A stretch of 64,000 nt of DNA from Trileptium ribeirensis. Its lineage: Eukaryota; Nematoda; Enoplea; Enoplida; Thoracostomopsidae. Location of the stretch: contig JASANE010011830.1 of the NCBI GenBank assembly GCA_030248225.1, forward strand, positions 1 to 64,000, given 5' to 3'. The translations under genes and the position numbers were made by a program. Under the pieces are notes generated by a model. The model was not told the DNA's origin, made no database searches, and worked only from the letters and a program-made list of their open reading frames with translations. Shown here in pieces: positions 13,746 to 24,517 of this stretch (position 1 is its first letter; every line of letters begins with the position of its first letter).

Positions 13746-13817
13746 GGGTTCATCGGGAATCGAATACCGGGTCTTCCGCAGGCGTTGCAAACGTGCTAAC
13801 TGCTACACTATACACCC
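13746..13817 (-). pseudogene. tRNA-like sequence, tRNA-Val scaffold, probably dead
   Basis: On the minus strand, 72 bases fold much like a tRNA. There is a 7-base acceptor stem with two non-Watson-Crick positions, a perfect 4-bp D stem (GTGT/GCAC), and a 5-bp anticodon stem (TTTGC/GCGGA with G-T pairs). The TAGTGTAGCAGTTAGCAC block is typical of tRNA-Val A-box regions. The T loop TTCGATT is present. The anticodon loop (AACGCCT) lacks U33 and the T stem is mispaired, as if one base had been inserted. It could be a dead tRNA or the head of a SINE. The amino acid cannot be assigned safely. Confidence 0.5.
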
Positions 13818-13819
13818 GC

Positions 13820-14205
13820 TTGAGACGCACAGAAATTATCGTTTGTCGTTTACTGTTTATTAATTCTTCCAGCCCAAACCATAATAGAAAAGTATAATTA
13901 AAAAATTCAAACTGAGAGGTACTCAATCATCACTTCATCAGCAAGAGAATCAAAAATCAAGTAAATGAACAGTGATACTAATGATTAAAGCAACAAAGCC
14001 GTAGGCTAGATAGGGTTAGGATAAGCCGTTTATCCGGCTATAATACCTGAACACCTGCAATACTGACCGAAGTCTAACTGAGAGACTTTGTGTTCTACCT
14101 GTCGTAAATTTATAAACTAGACGATTCTGCTGGAAGATCATTGCAAACGGGAACTACCCTGCAACAAAAAAGAAATTTCTGCAATTAATGCAAGCACCTT
14201 TATAG
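13820..14205. other. No recognisable feature
   Basis: AT-rich sequence between the tRNA-like element and the LINE remnant. I see no ORF of note and no repeat structure. Confidence 0.6.
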
Positions 14206-14213
14206 AAAAGTTT

Positions 14214-15470
14214 TTACATATGACCACGCATACCCATCTGTGGCGCAAACATGAAGAATTGATCCATATCTAACATAACTAATTTATTCAGAATTATATA
14301 GGGAAAAAGTAAGTATCGAATGATTCTCCGCTCTTCGAAACTTTTTATTCCGCATCTACTTAGACGATCATTATATGACAAGGCTTTAAGTCTAGGAACT
14401 CTCTTTGCGAACAATCGTTTAACACTTTCCAGAATATTGATATGTTTCACCATATAAAGAGAACAGTCCTTCCACATATACTCAAATACTACTAATACAT
14501 ATTTTTTATATAACTGGGGTATTAAAGCAACGTCGAGTGTATAAAATTTATCAAAAATTAGTTTAACTCTTAAAAAACCTGTTTTTATACGGATTCACGA
14601 TGTGCCCAAAAGCTATAATTATCGCTTGGAAGGACTCCGAAATCATTAAACGTTGCAACAGACGAAATAGCATGATTTTTTAAATAGTCGTTTGGACATA
14701 GGTTGCGTAGTCCCAGATACATTGCGAAGCACTTATTAAACGCTAATTTCAAGTTTTTGTTCGAAAGATACAAATATATTTGGCTTAAGTATGTTTGTAT
14801 CACTGAATGATCAACAGTACGTTTGTAGCACAGCCAAAACTTTGCTGTATCGGCATAAAATTTATCACAAAGATTAAAAATAGACGTACCAAGATCATAT
14901 AATATATACTGGGAAAAGTTCAGGACAAACAATGCACCTTGAGGTACACATGACACATTAACAGCGTCATATTTAGCGTCACAGAAAGATACGACCAGAT
15001 TTGGCTACAGCCAGAAAGATTCGAACAGAACCAAGTTTGCAGTGATCAGTGACTCCCACTGACGCAAGACATCGCAGGAGTTTAACATGATATATAGCAT
15101 CAAACGCCTTCAACAGGTCCAAAATACAACGTCAGCAGTCTTATGTTCATCGAGGGCTTGAGTCCACTCATTAAGAACAATAAGTAGCTGCAGTGTCGTC
15201 GAGAATTTTGCTCGAAATCCAAATCCAATAACTGTCAGGAATAACATTATTCTTTTTAAAATAGTTATCGAGATTGCGACTAGTTTTTTTTGAAGTGCTC
15301 TACTACGTCACATAACAAGCTCATCAGTCTATAATTGCTGACTTGTGACTTATCTCCTTTTTGAAAAATCGGGCTCACTTTTGATACCATCCATTCCGAG
15401 GTAAGATGCCAGTTTTTAGGGAAAACTGAAAAAGTCGTTATGAGGGATACGACATACGACATTGATACCC
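14214..15470 (-). pseudogene. Dead non-LTR retrotransposon reverse transcriptase (CR1/jockey type)
   Basis: Three minus-strand ORF pieces read in the correct order for a LINE polymerase. 15462-15280 has the finger motif with PIFQKGDKSQVSNYR and SLLC. 14956-14585 carries a CVPQGA motif (normally GVPQGS) and a degraded FADD-like block (FYADTAKFW). 14477-14214 matches the thumb and C-terminal region with LLESVKRLFAKR-like (here ILESVKRLFAKRVP), LSYNDRL and an RGH ending. Stops and frameshifts separate the pieces and the catalytic double Asp is lost, so it cannot be active. The N-terminal endonuclease and ORF1 are not seen, as expected for a 5'-truncated insertion. The family is known from animals; the clade is my judgement from motif style. 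Confidence 0.8.
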
Positions 15471-15474
15471 GTTT

Positions 15475-16845
15475 CGTTCTGTAACTATTACATAAATTTG
15501 TGTCGCCATTAACAACTTTAAACTATAATTTTTGATGCTAGAAATTCGAAAATGGAAATCTGGACTAATTTAGGGAGCAGATTTTAAATATTGAATGGGT
15601 TTTACTGCACCTTTAGTTAATAAGTTGTTCTAAGTTAAATACTTATAGAGAGCTGTTGCTTTACTTGAATTGTCTCATTATCTCCTAAGCCAGATTCATC
15701 ACACCAAATTCAAAATTAATCTAATTCGTAATGGCAGTGATCCATTGTTTATGAGAAAATTTATTCGGTCAACATTAGCTTGTAAAAATGAGCAGCCTCT
15801 TGCATAGGATCCAAGCCTTGAGAAAACTTTTCCACTTTCCAGACGTCTCTAGATTTGCTAGATGATCAAACTGATGAGTAAACAAATATGTGCGGATATA
15901 CTCCAACCCAGATGTTGCTTCTTTAGCGTGTCAGTTCCAGTCACTGGTTTCGTTCATGAATAGCCGGAATACGGACACTTGTCCTGTAGAGTGTAGCGAC
16001 CTAAGAAAATCATGGAATAAATAATTTTATTATAAGTTTTACCATTAATAAAACCGGAGTTGTCTGTCTCTATTGTTCATATCGATGATTGCGCTGAAAG
16101 TTTTGATGCTCGTGTAATTTCATAGAGTTTGAGCTGTCATAGTAACGTTGAGCTGGTGATGAAGCACAAGATCCTGGATAATTTGGCTTAACTTAACAGG
16201 CCTTATACAGAATAATTAAGCTATAACATTATGCATTAATAGAAGAAAATAACAGAAAGTATACAAACCGTACTTAAAACTTACGCATTTAACTATTAAA
16301 TTATACATTGCTGAAATAAAGTAGTATTGCTTTTCTGATGCACAAATTGTATTTTTTCATTGAAAACTAAACACATTTATAGATATTAAAATACACGAAA
16401 CTGAAAACTATTGTTTTATTTCATCTCTAACTATCATCAAAAGTTCGCCAAGTATATTATTTCCAGGAAATTTTCTTTTGTATCGTAAACGGAATCTTAT
16501 TGTGATACGCCGGTACCGATATAATCGCCGTATTTCGTTGTGTAGATTAACTGCACATCACCGAAACCCAGTAGTTACCTTGAAAAATTGTTATTCTTAA
16601 ATTTAGTCTATAACGCCTCCATCATTGCATCGTAATGCATAACTTTCCATTCTTTAGGGTTATAATTGTTGATGTTTATAAACTACTGTTTTGCGTTTGG
16701 TGGTAACCGACATTAGAGTATTCGGTAATAGTTGTCAAAGTTACCAATGTGATACGTCTTTTTCGCTCAATAATATTGTTCAGCACTGTGATAAGTAATA
16801 CCACCGGCCAAATAACGACTGACGTAGAAATTGGAGATCAGTCAG
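15475..16845. other. No recognisable feature
   Basis: About 1.4 kb of AT-rich DNA downstream of the minus-strand ORF at 16850-17362. I see no ORF longer than noise and no clear repeat. Confidence 0.5.
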
Positions 16846-16849
16846 TCCA

Positions 16850-17362
16850 TCAAAAGAAGAACAGCCGACGTTGTTTGCCGCTTGGTGACGTAACAACGCC
16901 AACTGCTGTTGGTTGATGTTTAGCATCGTGGATCTTAGTTTTATCCGCCTTAAGTTTACCACTTATTGATTTGCTTACACTTCCCATTTTTGACGGTAAG
17001 CTGCTTCCAAGTGTACTTGATGGAAAAGCAGCCTTCTTAATGACATCAGCAGACGGAGACGCAGTCAGAAGGCCGTTGCATTTTGAGGAATTGTGACGAC
17101 GTAACGTAATGTAATTGAAATGTGGACTAATTGCACCTCCGTTGTATACCACAGGCTCCTGCGATATGATTTGAACATAATTCTCCGGCAATGAGCGAAA
17201 ATTATTGCATTGTTGCGTAGACGACGGGTAGAACGCTGTCGATCTGTTGAAGCGTTCTTGACGAAGTTGGTTTAGTATAATTTCTATGGATCTGTGTAAC
17301 GAAACATCAAGTTTCTGGAATAACTCCCCTTCTATTAACGTATACCTTTTAGGCTCACTCAT
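16850..17362 (-). CDS. Unrecognised ORF of 170 residues (minus strand)
   Basis: The ORF opens with ATG (MSEPKRYT) at 17362 and runs 170 codons. Composition is protein-like: an N-terminal part rich in Leu, Glu and Arg that could form helices (about residues 8-40), then a Ser/Pro/Lys-rich tail (about residues 100-165). I recognise no domain, signal peptide or membrane segment. In a window where random ORFs rarely exceed 120 codons, the length and even codon use favour a real gene or first exon, but no splice partner or poly(A) signal is clear. It could also be a remnant of a mobile-element protein. Confidence 0.4.
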   Translation of the reverse strand: MSEPKRYTLIEGELFQKLDVSLHRSIEIILNQLRQERFNRSTAFYPSSTQQCNNFRSLPENYVQIISQEPVVYNGGAISPHFNYITLRRHNSSKCNGLLTASPSADVIKKAAFPSSTLGSSLPSKMGSVSKSISGKLKADKTKIHDAKHQPTAVGVVTSPSGKQRRLFFF

Positions 17363-17364
17363 AA

Positions 17365-17700
17365 TTCAATTACCTCTTGCGCGTTGGGGTTACGATTGTT
17401 AAATGTCTAGGTATTAGCGTATGACATATTCTGTTAAAATTGGCTTTTTTTAGCGAAAGAATTTTTACGAGACCCTAGAGCTAGAATTTTTTGTTTTTGG
17501 CATTCTAAGCAAACCTGGTTTTTACTGTTCAACATGAAGTTTTCTATGTTCCCATAAATTTCTGAAATAAACTGTTCGAACTAGAGAAACTGGTGGGTCA
17601 GATAGCATTGCTTTTACGTATTGTAGCGGAATCTTTTTAAAAATTTAAAAATTAAGAAGTTTTCTTTTATATTTGAGTAGATAGAAAATGATGGTTTTAC
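17365..17700. other. No recognisable feature
   Basis: AT-rich sequence upstream of the 17362 start. I see no clear promoter element or repeat. Confidence 0.5.
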
Positions 17701-17702
17701 CC

Positions 17703-17720
17703 CCACCCACCGGTGGGTGG
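17703..17720. repeat. 18-bp perfect palindrome, CACCC/GGGTG rich
   Basis: CCACCCACCGGTGGGTGG is a perfect palindrome centred on CCGG and followed by further GGTGG runs. Its function is unknown. Confidence 0.8.
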
Positions 17721-17879
17721 TGGTGGTTGTGAGTTATGTGTTGGGGATGGGCGCTGCTAATGGGCGTATATGTATAGGTATGTATGTCTACTATACATGT
17801 ATAGGTATATGTTTACTGTATATATAAATACAAACACATGCACACGTAAACATAAATATAATTTATCGCCATTGGGTTT

Positions 17880-17935
17880 TGTGACAAACGTTTCGGCCAA
17901 GGGCCTCATTAGGCGGCTGTAGGCTACCGGCATTT
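17880..17935. repeat. Edge of dispersed element (AAACGTTTCGGCC word)
   Basis: The block with ACAAACGTTTCGGCC and GGGCCTCATTAG leads directly into the 39-bp array. Similar CGAAACG/GGCC words are common in invertebrate dispersed repeats, but I cannot name the family. Confidence 0.35.
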
Positions 17936-18385
17936 TAACTCATCCGTAAGAGTGTAATAGTGTTTTCAGCCTTTTGACACACCCGTAAGGGTGTAATAGT
18001 GTTTTCGCTGTTTTAACACATCCGTAAGGGTGTAATAGTGTTTTCGACATTTTAACACATCTGTAAGGTTATAATAATGTTTTCGACATTTTAACACATC
18101 TGTAAGGGTATAATAGTGTTTTCGACATTTTAGCACATCTGTAAGGGTATAATAGTGTTTTCGACATTTTGACACATCCGTAAGGGTGTAATAGTGTTTT
18201 CGCTATTTTAATACAACCGTGAGGGGGTAATGTTGTTTTTATCTTTTGGACACATCCATAAGGGTATAATAGTGTTTTCGACATTTTAGCACATCTGTAA
18301 GGGGGTAATAGTGTTTTCGACATTTTGACACATCTGTAAGGGCATAATAGTGTTTTCGGTATTTTAACACACCCGTCAGGGCGTA
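17936..18385. repeat. 39-bp tandem minisatellite, left array
   Basis: About 11-12 head-to-tail units of 39 bp, each containing GTGTTTTCGACATTTTAACA and then ACATCTGTAAGGGTG or a variant. No spacers separate the units, so this is not a CRISPR array. Because 39 is divisible by 3, minus-strand frames stay open as a 13-residue repeat (MSKTLLYPYRCVK-like). I treat that as a side effect, not a gene. The array is cut by the polymerase fragment at 18386 and resumes at about 20120. Confidence 0.95.
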
Positions 18386-20118
18386 ATGAAAGTGAACGAA
18401 AGTGAACGAATGTCCCACCAGAAGACAATTATTATGAGTGATGATGATCGATACAACTTCGCAAACGTGATCGGATGCTATCTTTGCGGACGAGAGATGA
18501 AGAATGGTGACAAGGCGAAAGATCATTGTCATCTATGTGGGCGATACCGTGGAGCGGCGCACCTCAAGTGCAACATTGGATGCCATCTCTTCGCGATAAC
18601 CGTCATGTTTCACAACCTACGACGATATGATGGTCACATAATCATGCAGGAAATTGGCGCACTTTGCAAAGAGAAAGGGCTCGATATAGAATGTATCGCG
18701 AAAGGTATGGAGGATTATATGAGTTTCGCGATAAAACGGAAAGCAAAGAAGGCTCATAAAAGCAGTAACCCTTTCGTTATCGAAGAAGCAGATGGTAACG
18801 ACGATGGAAATGAACAATGTTGGGATGAAAACATGGATGGTGTAGACTTTATACTTGGAAATGATGATTACGATGATGGAGATGAGACAGCATGGAAGAT
18901 AAGATTTATCGATACCTTCCAGTTCCTTCCGTCATTTCTCGAAACACTCGTTGAGAACGTCAAACACAATGACGAAAACCGTTTTAATGCAATGAAGCAA
19001 CATTTTGGGTACAAAATGGATCTAATGCTCCGAAATGGTGTATATCCATATGAATACATAGATACTGCAGAACGATTCAATGATACTACACTCCCCTGAC
19101 AATCATTATTCTATTCAACTCTTAACGACATGAATGTTAACAATAACGATTACGCACATGCGCAAACGGTTTGGCAGAAAATGAGTGTTAGCAATATGAG
19201 AGAATACCACCACCTTTACATCAAAGGCGACATCCTCTTACTTTGCGATGTTTTCGAGCATTTTAGACTCTTTGGGCTCCACAAGTTCCAGTTGGATTCC
19301 GTACAGTATATTACCCTAATCAGTTTCGCGCGGGATGCGTGTCTCAAGAAAACCGGTGTACGTCTCGACCTTATCTCAGATGTATTCCTTCTTCGAAGAA
19401 GATATTAGAGGAGGAGTGTCGGTGATATCACATGGGTACGCGAAGGCTAACAGCCCATACGTTGATGGATACGATTCATCACTACCAAACCAATATATCA
19501 TGTACCTTGACGCAAATAATTTATACGGGTGGTCAATGGTTCAGAAGCTACCGTGTAACACGTTCCAGTGGCTCAACCGGGAGCAAATTGACGAAATCGA
19601 CTGGACTTTAGTCAATGCAAACGGTCATGTGGGTTATGTCCTCGAGGCTGATACAGCGTATCAAGACGTCTTCATAACAAACATAACGACTATCCCTTAG
19701 CTCCCAAACGTTTTCAAGTTACCTACGACATGTTGTCGAAATATTGTAAAGATAACAAAAATTCTACTGACGGCAGCAATGCGTCAGTGGAAAAGTTGGT
19801 TCCAAATCTCCATGACAAAGTAATGTATAATTTACATATACGCAACCTTCAACTATACCTTCGATTGGGAATTGAGTTGAAACAGGTACATCGGGTTGTC
19901 TCTTTCAATCAGTGTGGGTGGATACAACCATATATAAATTTCAATACATCTATGTGTAAGAAGACACAGAGCGACTTCGAAAAACCTTTACAAACTTCTC
20001 AACAATGCGGTATGTGGTAAAACAATGGATAATGTACGAGGGTATGTCTACGTCAAGTTGGTAACGGACGAATACAAATATACCAAGCTGGTAGCAAACC
20101 CTCGATATAGCATGTCGT
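18386..20118 (+). pseudogene. Protein-primed DNA polymerase B fragment A (Polinton/Maverick type)
   Basis: This is the middle part of a family-B, protein-primed DNA polymerase as found in Polinton/Maverick and adintovirus-like elements, which copy their own linear genome. In order it shows a zinc-binding CYLC...DHCHLCG...GAAH block (about 18470-18575), Exo II (FHNLRRYDGH), an acidic low-complexity insert, Exo III (YIKGD near 19209), polymerase motif A (LDANNLYGW near 19507-19533) and motif B (NNAVCGKT near 19999-20022). Motif C with the second catalytic Asp is missing because the gene stops at the right 39-bp array. There is an in-frame TGA at 19097-19099 and at least three frameshifts (about 19385, 19700 and 19990). 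It is dead. The N-terminal part and Exo I are also absent. Confidence 0.9.
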
Positions 20119-20119
20119 C

Positions 20120-20850
20120 TGGGCATAGTAGCGTTTTCGGTATTTTAACACACCCGTCAGGGCGTAACATTGTGTTCGACATTTTAACACATCTGTAATG
20201 GGGTAATGTTGTTTTTATCATTTTAACACATCCATAAGGGTATAATAGTGTTTTCCACATTTTAACACATCCATAAGGATATAATAGTGTTTTCGACATT
20301 TTAACACATCTGTAAGGGTATAATAGTGTTTTCGCTGTTTTAACACATCCGTAAGTGTGTAATATTGTTTTCGCTGTTTTAACACATCCGTAAGGGTGTA
20401 ATGGTGTTTTCGCTGTTTTAACACATCCGTAAGCGCGTAATAGTGTTTTCGACATTTTAACACATCTGTAATGGGGTAATGTTGTTTTCGGTATTTTAGC
20501 ACACCCGTCAGGGCGTAATGTTGTGTTCGACATTTTAACACATCTGTAAGGGTGTAATAGTGTTTTCGCTGTTTTAACACATCCGTAAGCGCGTAATAGT
20601 GTTTTCGACATTTTAACACACCCATAAGGATATAATAGTGTTTTCGACATTTTAACACATCTGTAAGGGTATAATAGTGTTTTCGACATTTTAACACATC
20701 TGTAAGGGTGTAATAGTGTTTTCGGTATTTTAACACACCCGTCAGGGCGTAATGTTGTGTTCGACATTTTAACACATCTGTAATGGGGTAATGTTGTTTT
20801 CATCATTTTAACACATCCATAAGGGTATAATGGTGTTTTCGACATTTTAC
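20120..20850. repeat. 39-bp tandem minisatellite, right array
   Basis: About 18-19 units of the same 39-bp repeat as at 17936-18385, in the same orientation. Variant units (CACCCGTCAGGGCGTAA, then a unit with TCTGTAATGGGGTAATG) recur as a pair at about 20145, 20505 and 20735, so there is higher-order structure. A unit of the CACCCGTCAGGGCGTAA type also borders the left side of the polymerase fragment (about 18368-18385). Confidence 0.95.
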
Positions 20851-20867
20851 CGTAGCTGTATGGGTAC

Positions 20868-21040
20868 ATAGGGTGCAGAATAGGGGTACAAACCGTACCC
20901 ATAGGGCTACAGAATAGAGATATACAGGGGTACAGAATAGGGATACACAGGGGTACAGAACAGGGATACACAGGGATAAATGTAGGTTTTATATGGGTAC
21001 AATACATACCCGTAGAGTTATAGAATAGGGGTACAAAATG
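20868..21040. repeat. Short minisatellite, ~22-23 bp unit
   Basis: Imperfect direct repeats of a unit like GGGGTACAGAATAGGGATAC run from the end of the 39-bp array to about 21040. The minus-strand ORF 20048-21007 reads through this array and the previous one and is not a credible gene. Confidence 0.85.
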
Positions 21041-21142
21041 GTGTTGTCAAAGTTCTTAAAAAGGGTTAATCATATATAATACATGATAATTATGGATCAT
21101 GTATATCTCAACTGCAATCGTGCTTATGCTTCTCGTTAGCAT

Positions 21143-21813
21143 TTGCATAGACGTAAGAAAACTTGTAGACCTCAATCGCAAAATTTACCACCAACTTCTC
21201 ACGTTGATGTTCAAAATTGTGATACTGATAGCGTACTATTACCTTTGGAATTACCCTTCACGTGCGTTGTAAGTGGTCAAACATGTAGCGGAAAGACATT
21301 ATGGATATATCGATTACTCAAACACAACCTTTTCGATGAAACAATAGATAAAATTTTGTACTGTTACAGTATATTTCAAGATATTTATACAAAAAAGATT
21401 TCCGAAATTTCAAATTTAGAACTATACGAAGGTATACCCACAGAGTTCCCCTCATCTGATGGACATACAATTTGCATACTAGACGACTTGATGCTCGAGG
21501 CAGCGAATGACAAAAAGTTGGCAGCAGCATTTTCTGGCATGCGACATAACAAGCTAAGTACTATTTTCGTAACCTAAAATTTGTATCACGAAGGGAAGTA
21601 TATGCGAACAGTAACTCAAAATGCTCAATGTATATCTTGTTTTCCATTTTTCGAGATCAGTCAATAATTCATACGTTGGGTAGGCAAATGTGGCCTTCAA
21701 AACCCAATTTTCTCTCAAGCGCGTTCGAACAAGCAACAAGAGAATCGTATGGGTATTTATTTCTTGATTTAAAACCGACTACAGAAAATGTATGGCACAA
21801 CCAGCATCAATAA
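21143..21813 (+). pseudogene. Packaging-type ATPase of a Polinton/adintovirus-like element
   Basis: This matches the FtsK/HerA-type genome-packaging ATPase carried by Polintons and adintoviruses, which in active relatives drives DNA into a capsid. Walker A is GQTCSGKT at 21275-21298. Walker B is ILDDLM near 21476-21493. The conserved downstream block (NLYHEGKYMRT near 21580-21612) and the C-terminal DLKPTT near 21767-21784 are also visible. The start is uncertain: the frame is open from about 21143 with no good ATG. The gene is broken by a TAA near 21575 and a frameshift near 21640. It lies just upstream of polymerase fragment B on the same strand, the gene pairing expected for this element class. 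Confidence 0.85.
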
Positions 21814-23778
21814 GCAATAAGCATGCGATACTTAATATTCAAAACAATGACAATAAATGTTTCATGTGGTGCGTATTGGCAGCAATTCACCCACTCGACT
21901 TCAAGCAACACCACGATCGTGTTAACGATTATACAGAATATGACAGTGAACTCAATATTGATGGCGCCGAGTACCCGGTGAAACTACAAGACGTACCTCA
22001 GTTCGAGGCACTAAATAACATAGCAGTCAACGTTTATGGACTTGAAAATGGTGAAGTATGCCCACTACACATTTCAAAAACACTATACTATTGTATCATT
22101 CATTTACTATTATACAAGAAACATTATTGTCTTATTCACAGCTTAGATGCGCTTCTCTATGATCAGCGACGACAGAAAGCTCGAAAATACTTTTGTGAAA
22201 AATGTTTAATACCATGCTATACACAGCACCAACGTGACGAGCACATTTACCGATGTCGCAGCTATCAACCAACGCGTGTTGAAGTACCAAAACACGGTTC
22301 AACCTTCGAATTCGTCAATCTACACCGTGATGCCTACTACTCATTTCAAAAACACTATACGATTGTACCATTCATTTACTATTATACAAGGAACATTATT
22401 GTCTTATTCGCGGCTTAGATATGCTTCTCTATGATCAGCGACGACACAAAGCTCGAAAATACTTTTGCGAAATATTGTCTCATACCATGCTATACACAGC
22501 AACAACGTGACGAGCACATGAACCGATGTCGCAGCGATCAACCAACGCGTGTTGAAGTACCAAAACACGGTTCAACTCTCGAATTCGTCAATCTACGCCG
22601 TATGCAGCGCGCACCCTACGTAATATATGCTGACTTTGAGTGTTTGCTGCAAAACGTGAACACATGTGCACCTTCACCACTAACCTCGTATACGAGCATA
22701 TACCAGCAACATACTCCATGCGGATATGGATTGGTGGAGGTGTTTGGGCGTTGTAATGATCGTGATCAAATTGGAGAACCTGTTACTCACCGCGGCGCTA
22801 ACCCCGTCACCAACTTTTTGCATAATGTAATTGAGCTCGCAGAACGACACCAAAATGAAGGAATGTCGCACCAGAAAACAATTATAATGAACGATGATGA
22901 TCGTGACAGCTTCGTAAACGCAATCAGATGCTACTTGTGCGCACGATAGATGAATAACGGTGACAAAGTGAAAGATCATTGTCATTTATATGGGCGACAC
23001 CGTGGGGCGGCGCACATCAAGTGCACCATTAGATACCGTCTCTCTCGTGATGTTACGGTGTTGTTCCACAACTTACGGCCATATGATGGTCACCTAATCA
23101 TGCAAGAACTTGGTGCAATTTGCAAAGAGAAATGGCTCGATATACAATGTATCGTAAAGGGCATGGAGGATTACACGACCTTCGCTATAAAACGTAAGGC
23201 AAAGAAGGCGCGTAAAGGCAACAACCCTTTCGTTATCGAAGGAGCAGATGGTAGCGACGATGATAACGATGAATGTTGGGATGAAAACGTGGATGGTGTG
23301 GACTTTATACTTGGAAATAATAATAACGATGGGGGAGATGAGATCGGATGGAAGATAAGATTTATCGATACCATCCAGTTCCTTCCGTCATCTCTCGAAA
23401 CACTCGTTGAGAACCTCAAACGCAATGACGAAAATAGTTTTAATGTAATGGAGCAACACTTTGGGGACAACATGGATCTAATCTGCGAAAGGGTGTATAT
23501 CCATATGAATACATGGATAGCGCAAAACAATTCAACGATGCTACACTCCCCTCACAATCATTATTCTATTCAATCCTTAACGACATGGATGTTAACAATA
23601 ACGACTACGCACAAGCGCAAACGGTTTGGTAACAAATGAATATCAGAAATATGGGAGAATACCACGATCTCTATCTAAAAAGTGACATTCATTTACTTTC
23701 TGACGTGTTCGAGCATTTTAGACTCTTTGGTCTCGACAAGTTCCAGCTGGACCCCGCACATTATATTACACTTAGTGT
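21800..23778 (+). pseudogene. Protein-primed DNA polymerase B fragment B
   Basis: This is a second, N-terminal to middle, piece of the same polymerase family. It begins abruptly after the ATPase with the conserved block around NIQNNDNKCF (about 21835) and the LNIDGAEYPVKLQD region. A Cys/His finger (CEKCLIPC) follows, then Exo I (YADFEC near 22627-22644), the CYLC...DHCHLYG...GAAH zinc block, Exo II (FHNLRPYDGH near 23062), an acidic insert and Exo III (YLKSD near 23670). It ends at about 23778, before the palm motifs, where it meets inverted fragment C. Stops and frameshifts occur near 22417, 22430, 22947 and 23510, and a 272-bp internal tandem duplication disrupts the N-terminal region. It is dead. 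Confidence 0.9.
22070..22612 (+). repeat. 272-bp tandem duplication inside polymerase fragment B
   Basis: The segment starting CATTTCAAAAACACTATAC at 22070 repeats from 22342, offset ~272 bp, with many shared substitution-free stretches. Each copy encodes the same finger region (PCYTQ and PKHGST words). The duplication shifts the frame and is followed by a stop, so it post-dates or accompanies loss of function. Confidence 0.9.
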
Positions 23779-23789
23779 AATCTACAAAT

Positions 23790-24517
23790 AAATCTTATCT
23801 TCCATCCGATCTCATCTCCCCCATCGTTATCATCATTTCCAAGTATAAACTCTACACTATCCACGTTTTCATCCCAACATTCATTGTTATCATCGTCGCT
23901 ACCATCTGCTTCTTCGATAACGAAAGGGTTGTTGCCTTTACGCGCCTTCTTTGCCTTGCGTTTTATAGCGAAGGTCATATAATCCTCCATGCCTTTGCGA
24001 TACATTCTATATCGAGACTTTTCTCTACTTTGCCAGACATTGCCGACAGTTCTTGCATAATTTCATAAAGCCATCATATGGCCGTAAGTTGTGGAACAAC
24101 ACCGTAACATCACGAGAGAGACGGTATTTAATAGTGCACTTGATGTGCGCCGTTCCACGGTATCACCCAAATAAATGACAATGATCTTTCGCTTTGTCAT
24201 CGTTCTTCATCTCTCGTCCGCACAAGTAGCATCCCATTGCGTTTACGAAGTTGTCACGATCATCATCGTTCATTATAATTGCTTTCTGGTGCGACATTCG
24301 TTCATTTTGGTGTCGTTCAGCGAGCTCAATTACATTATGCAAAACGTTGGTGACGGGGTTAGCGACGCGGAAAATAATAGGTTCTCCAATTTGAACACAA
24401 TCATTACACACCGAAACACTTCCACCAATCTATATCCGCATGGAGTATGTTGTTGGTATATGTTCGTATACGAGATTAGTGGCCAAGGTTCACATGTGTC
24501 TACTTTTTTGCAGCTTA
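23790..24517 (-). pseudogene. Protein-primed DNA polymerase B fragment C (inverted)
   Basis: The minus strand repeats about 720 bp of fragment B. It runs from the region just after Exo I (TCEPWPLISYTN-like, near 24505), through the zinc block (YLCGREMKNDDKAKDHCHL near 24175-24235), to the GWKIRFI block near 23800. It is the reverse complement of about 22655-23362, with ~430 bp between. Frameshifts break it near 24010 and 24163. Its left edge abuts the 3' end of fragment B. Its right edge joins a dispersed minisatellite module at about 24518. Confidence 0.9.

Noticed and set aside
17966..18532. Overlapping minus-strand ORFs encoding 13-residue repeats
   Set aside because: They follow from a 39-bp unit divisible by three. 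Several frames are open at once and no start or flanking gene supports them.
17936..20850. CRISPR-like array
   Set aside because: Units are contiguous, with no unique spacers, in a eukaryotic setting.
20048..21007. 319-codon minus-strand ORF
   Set aside because: It runs through two different minisatellites and the tail of the polymerase remnant. Its length is due to repeats.
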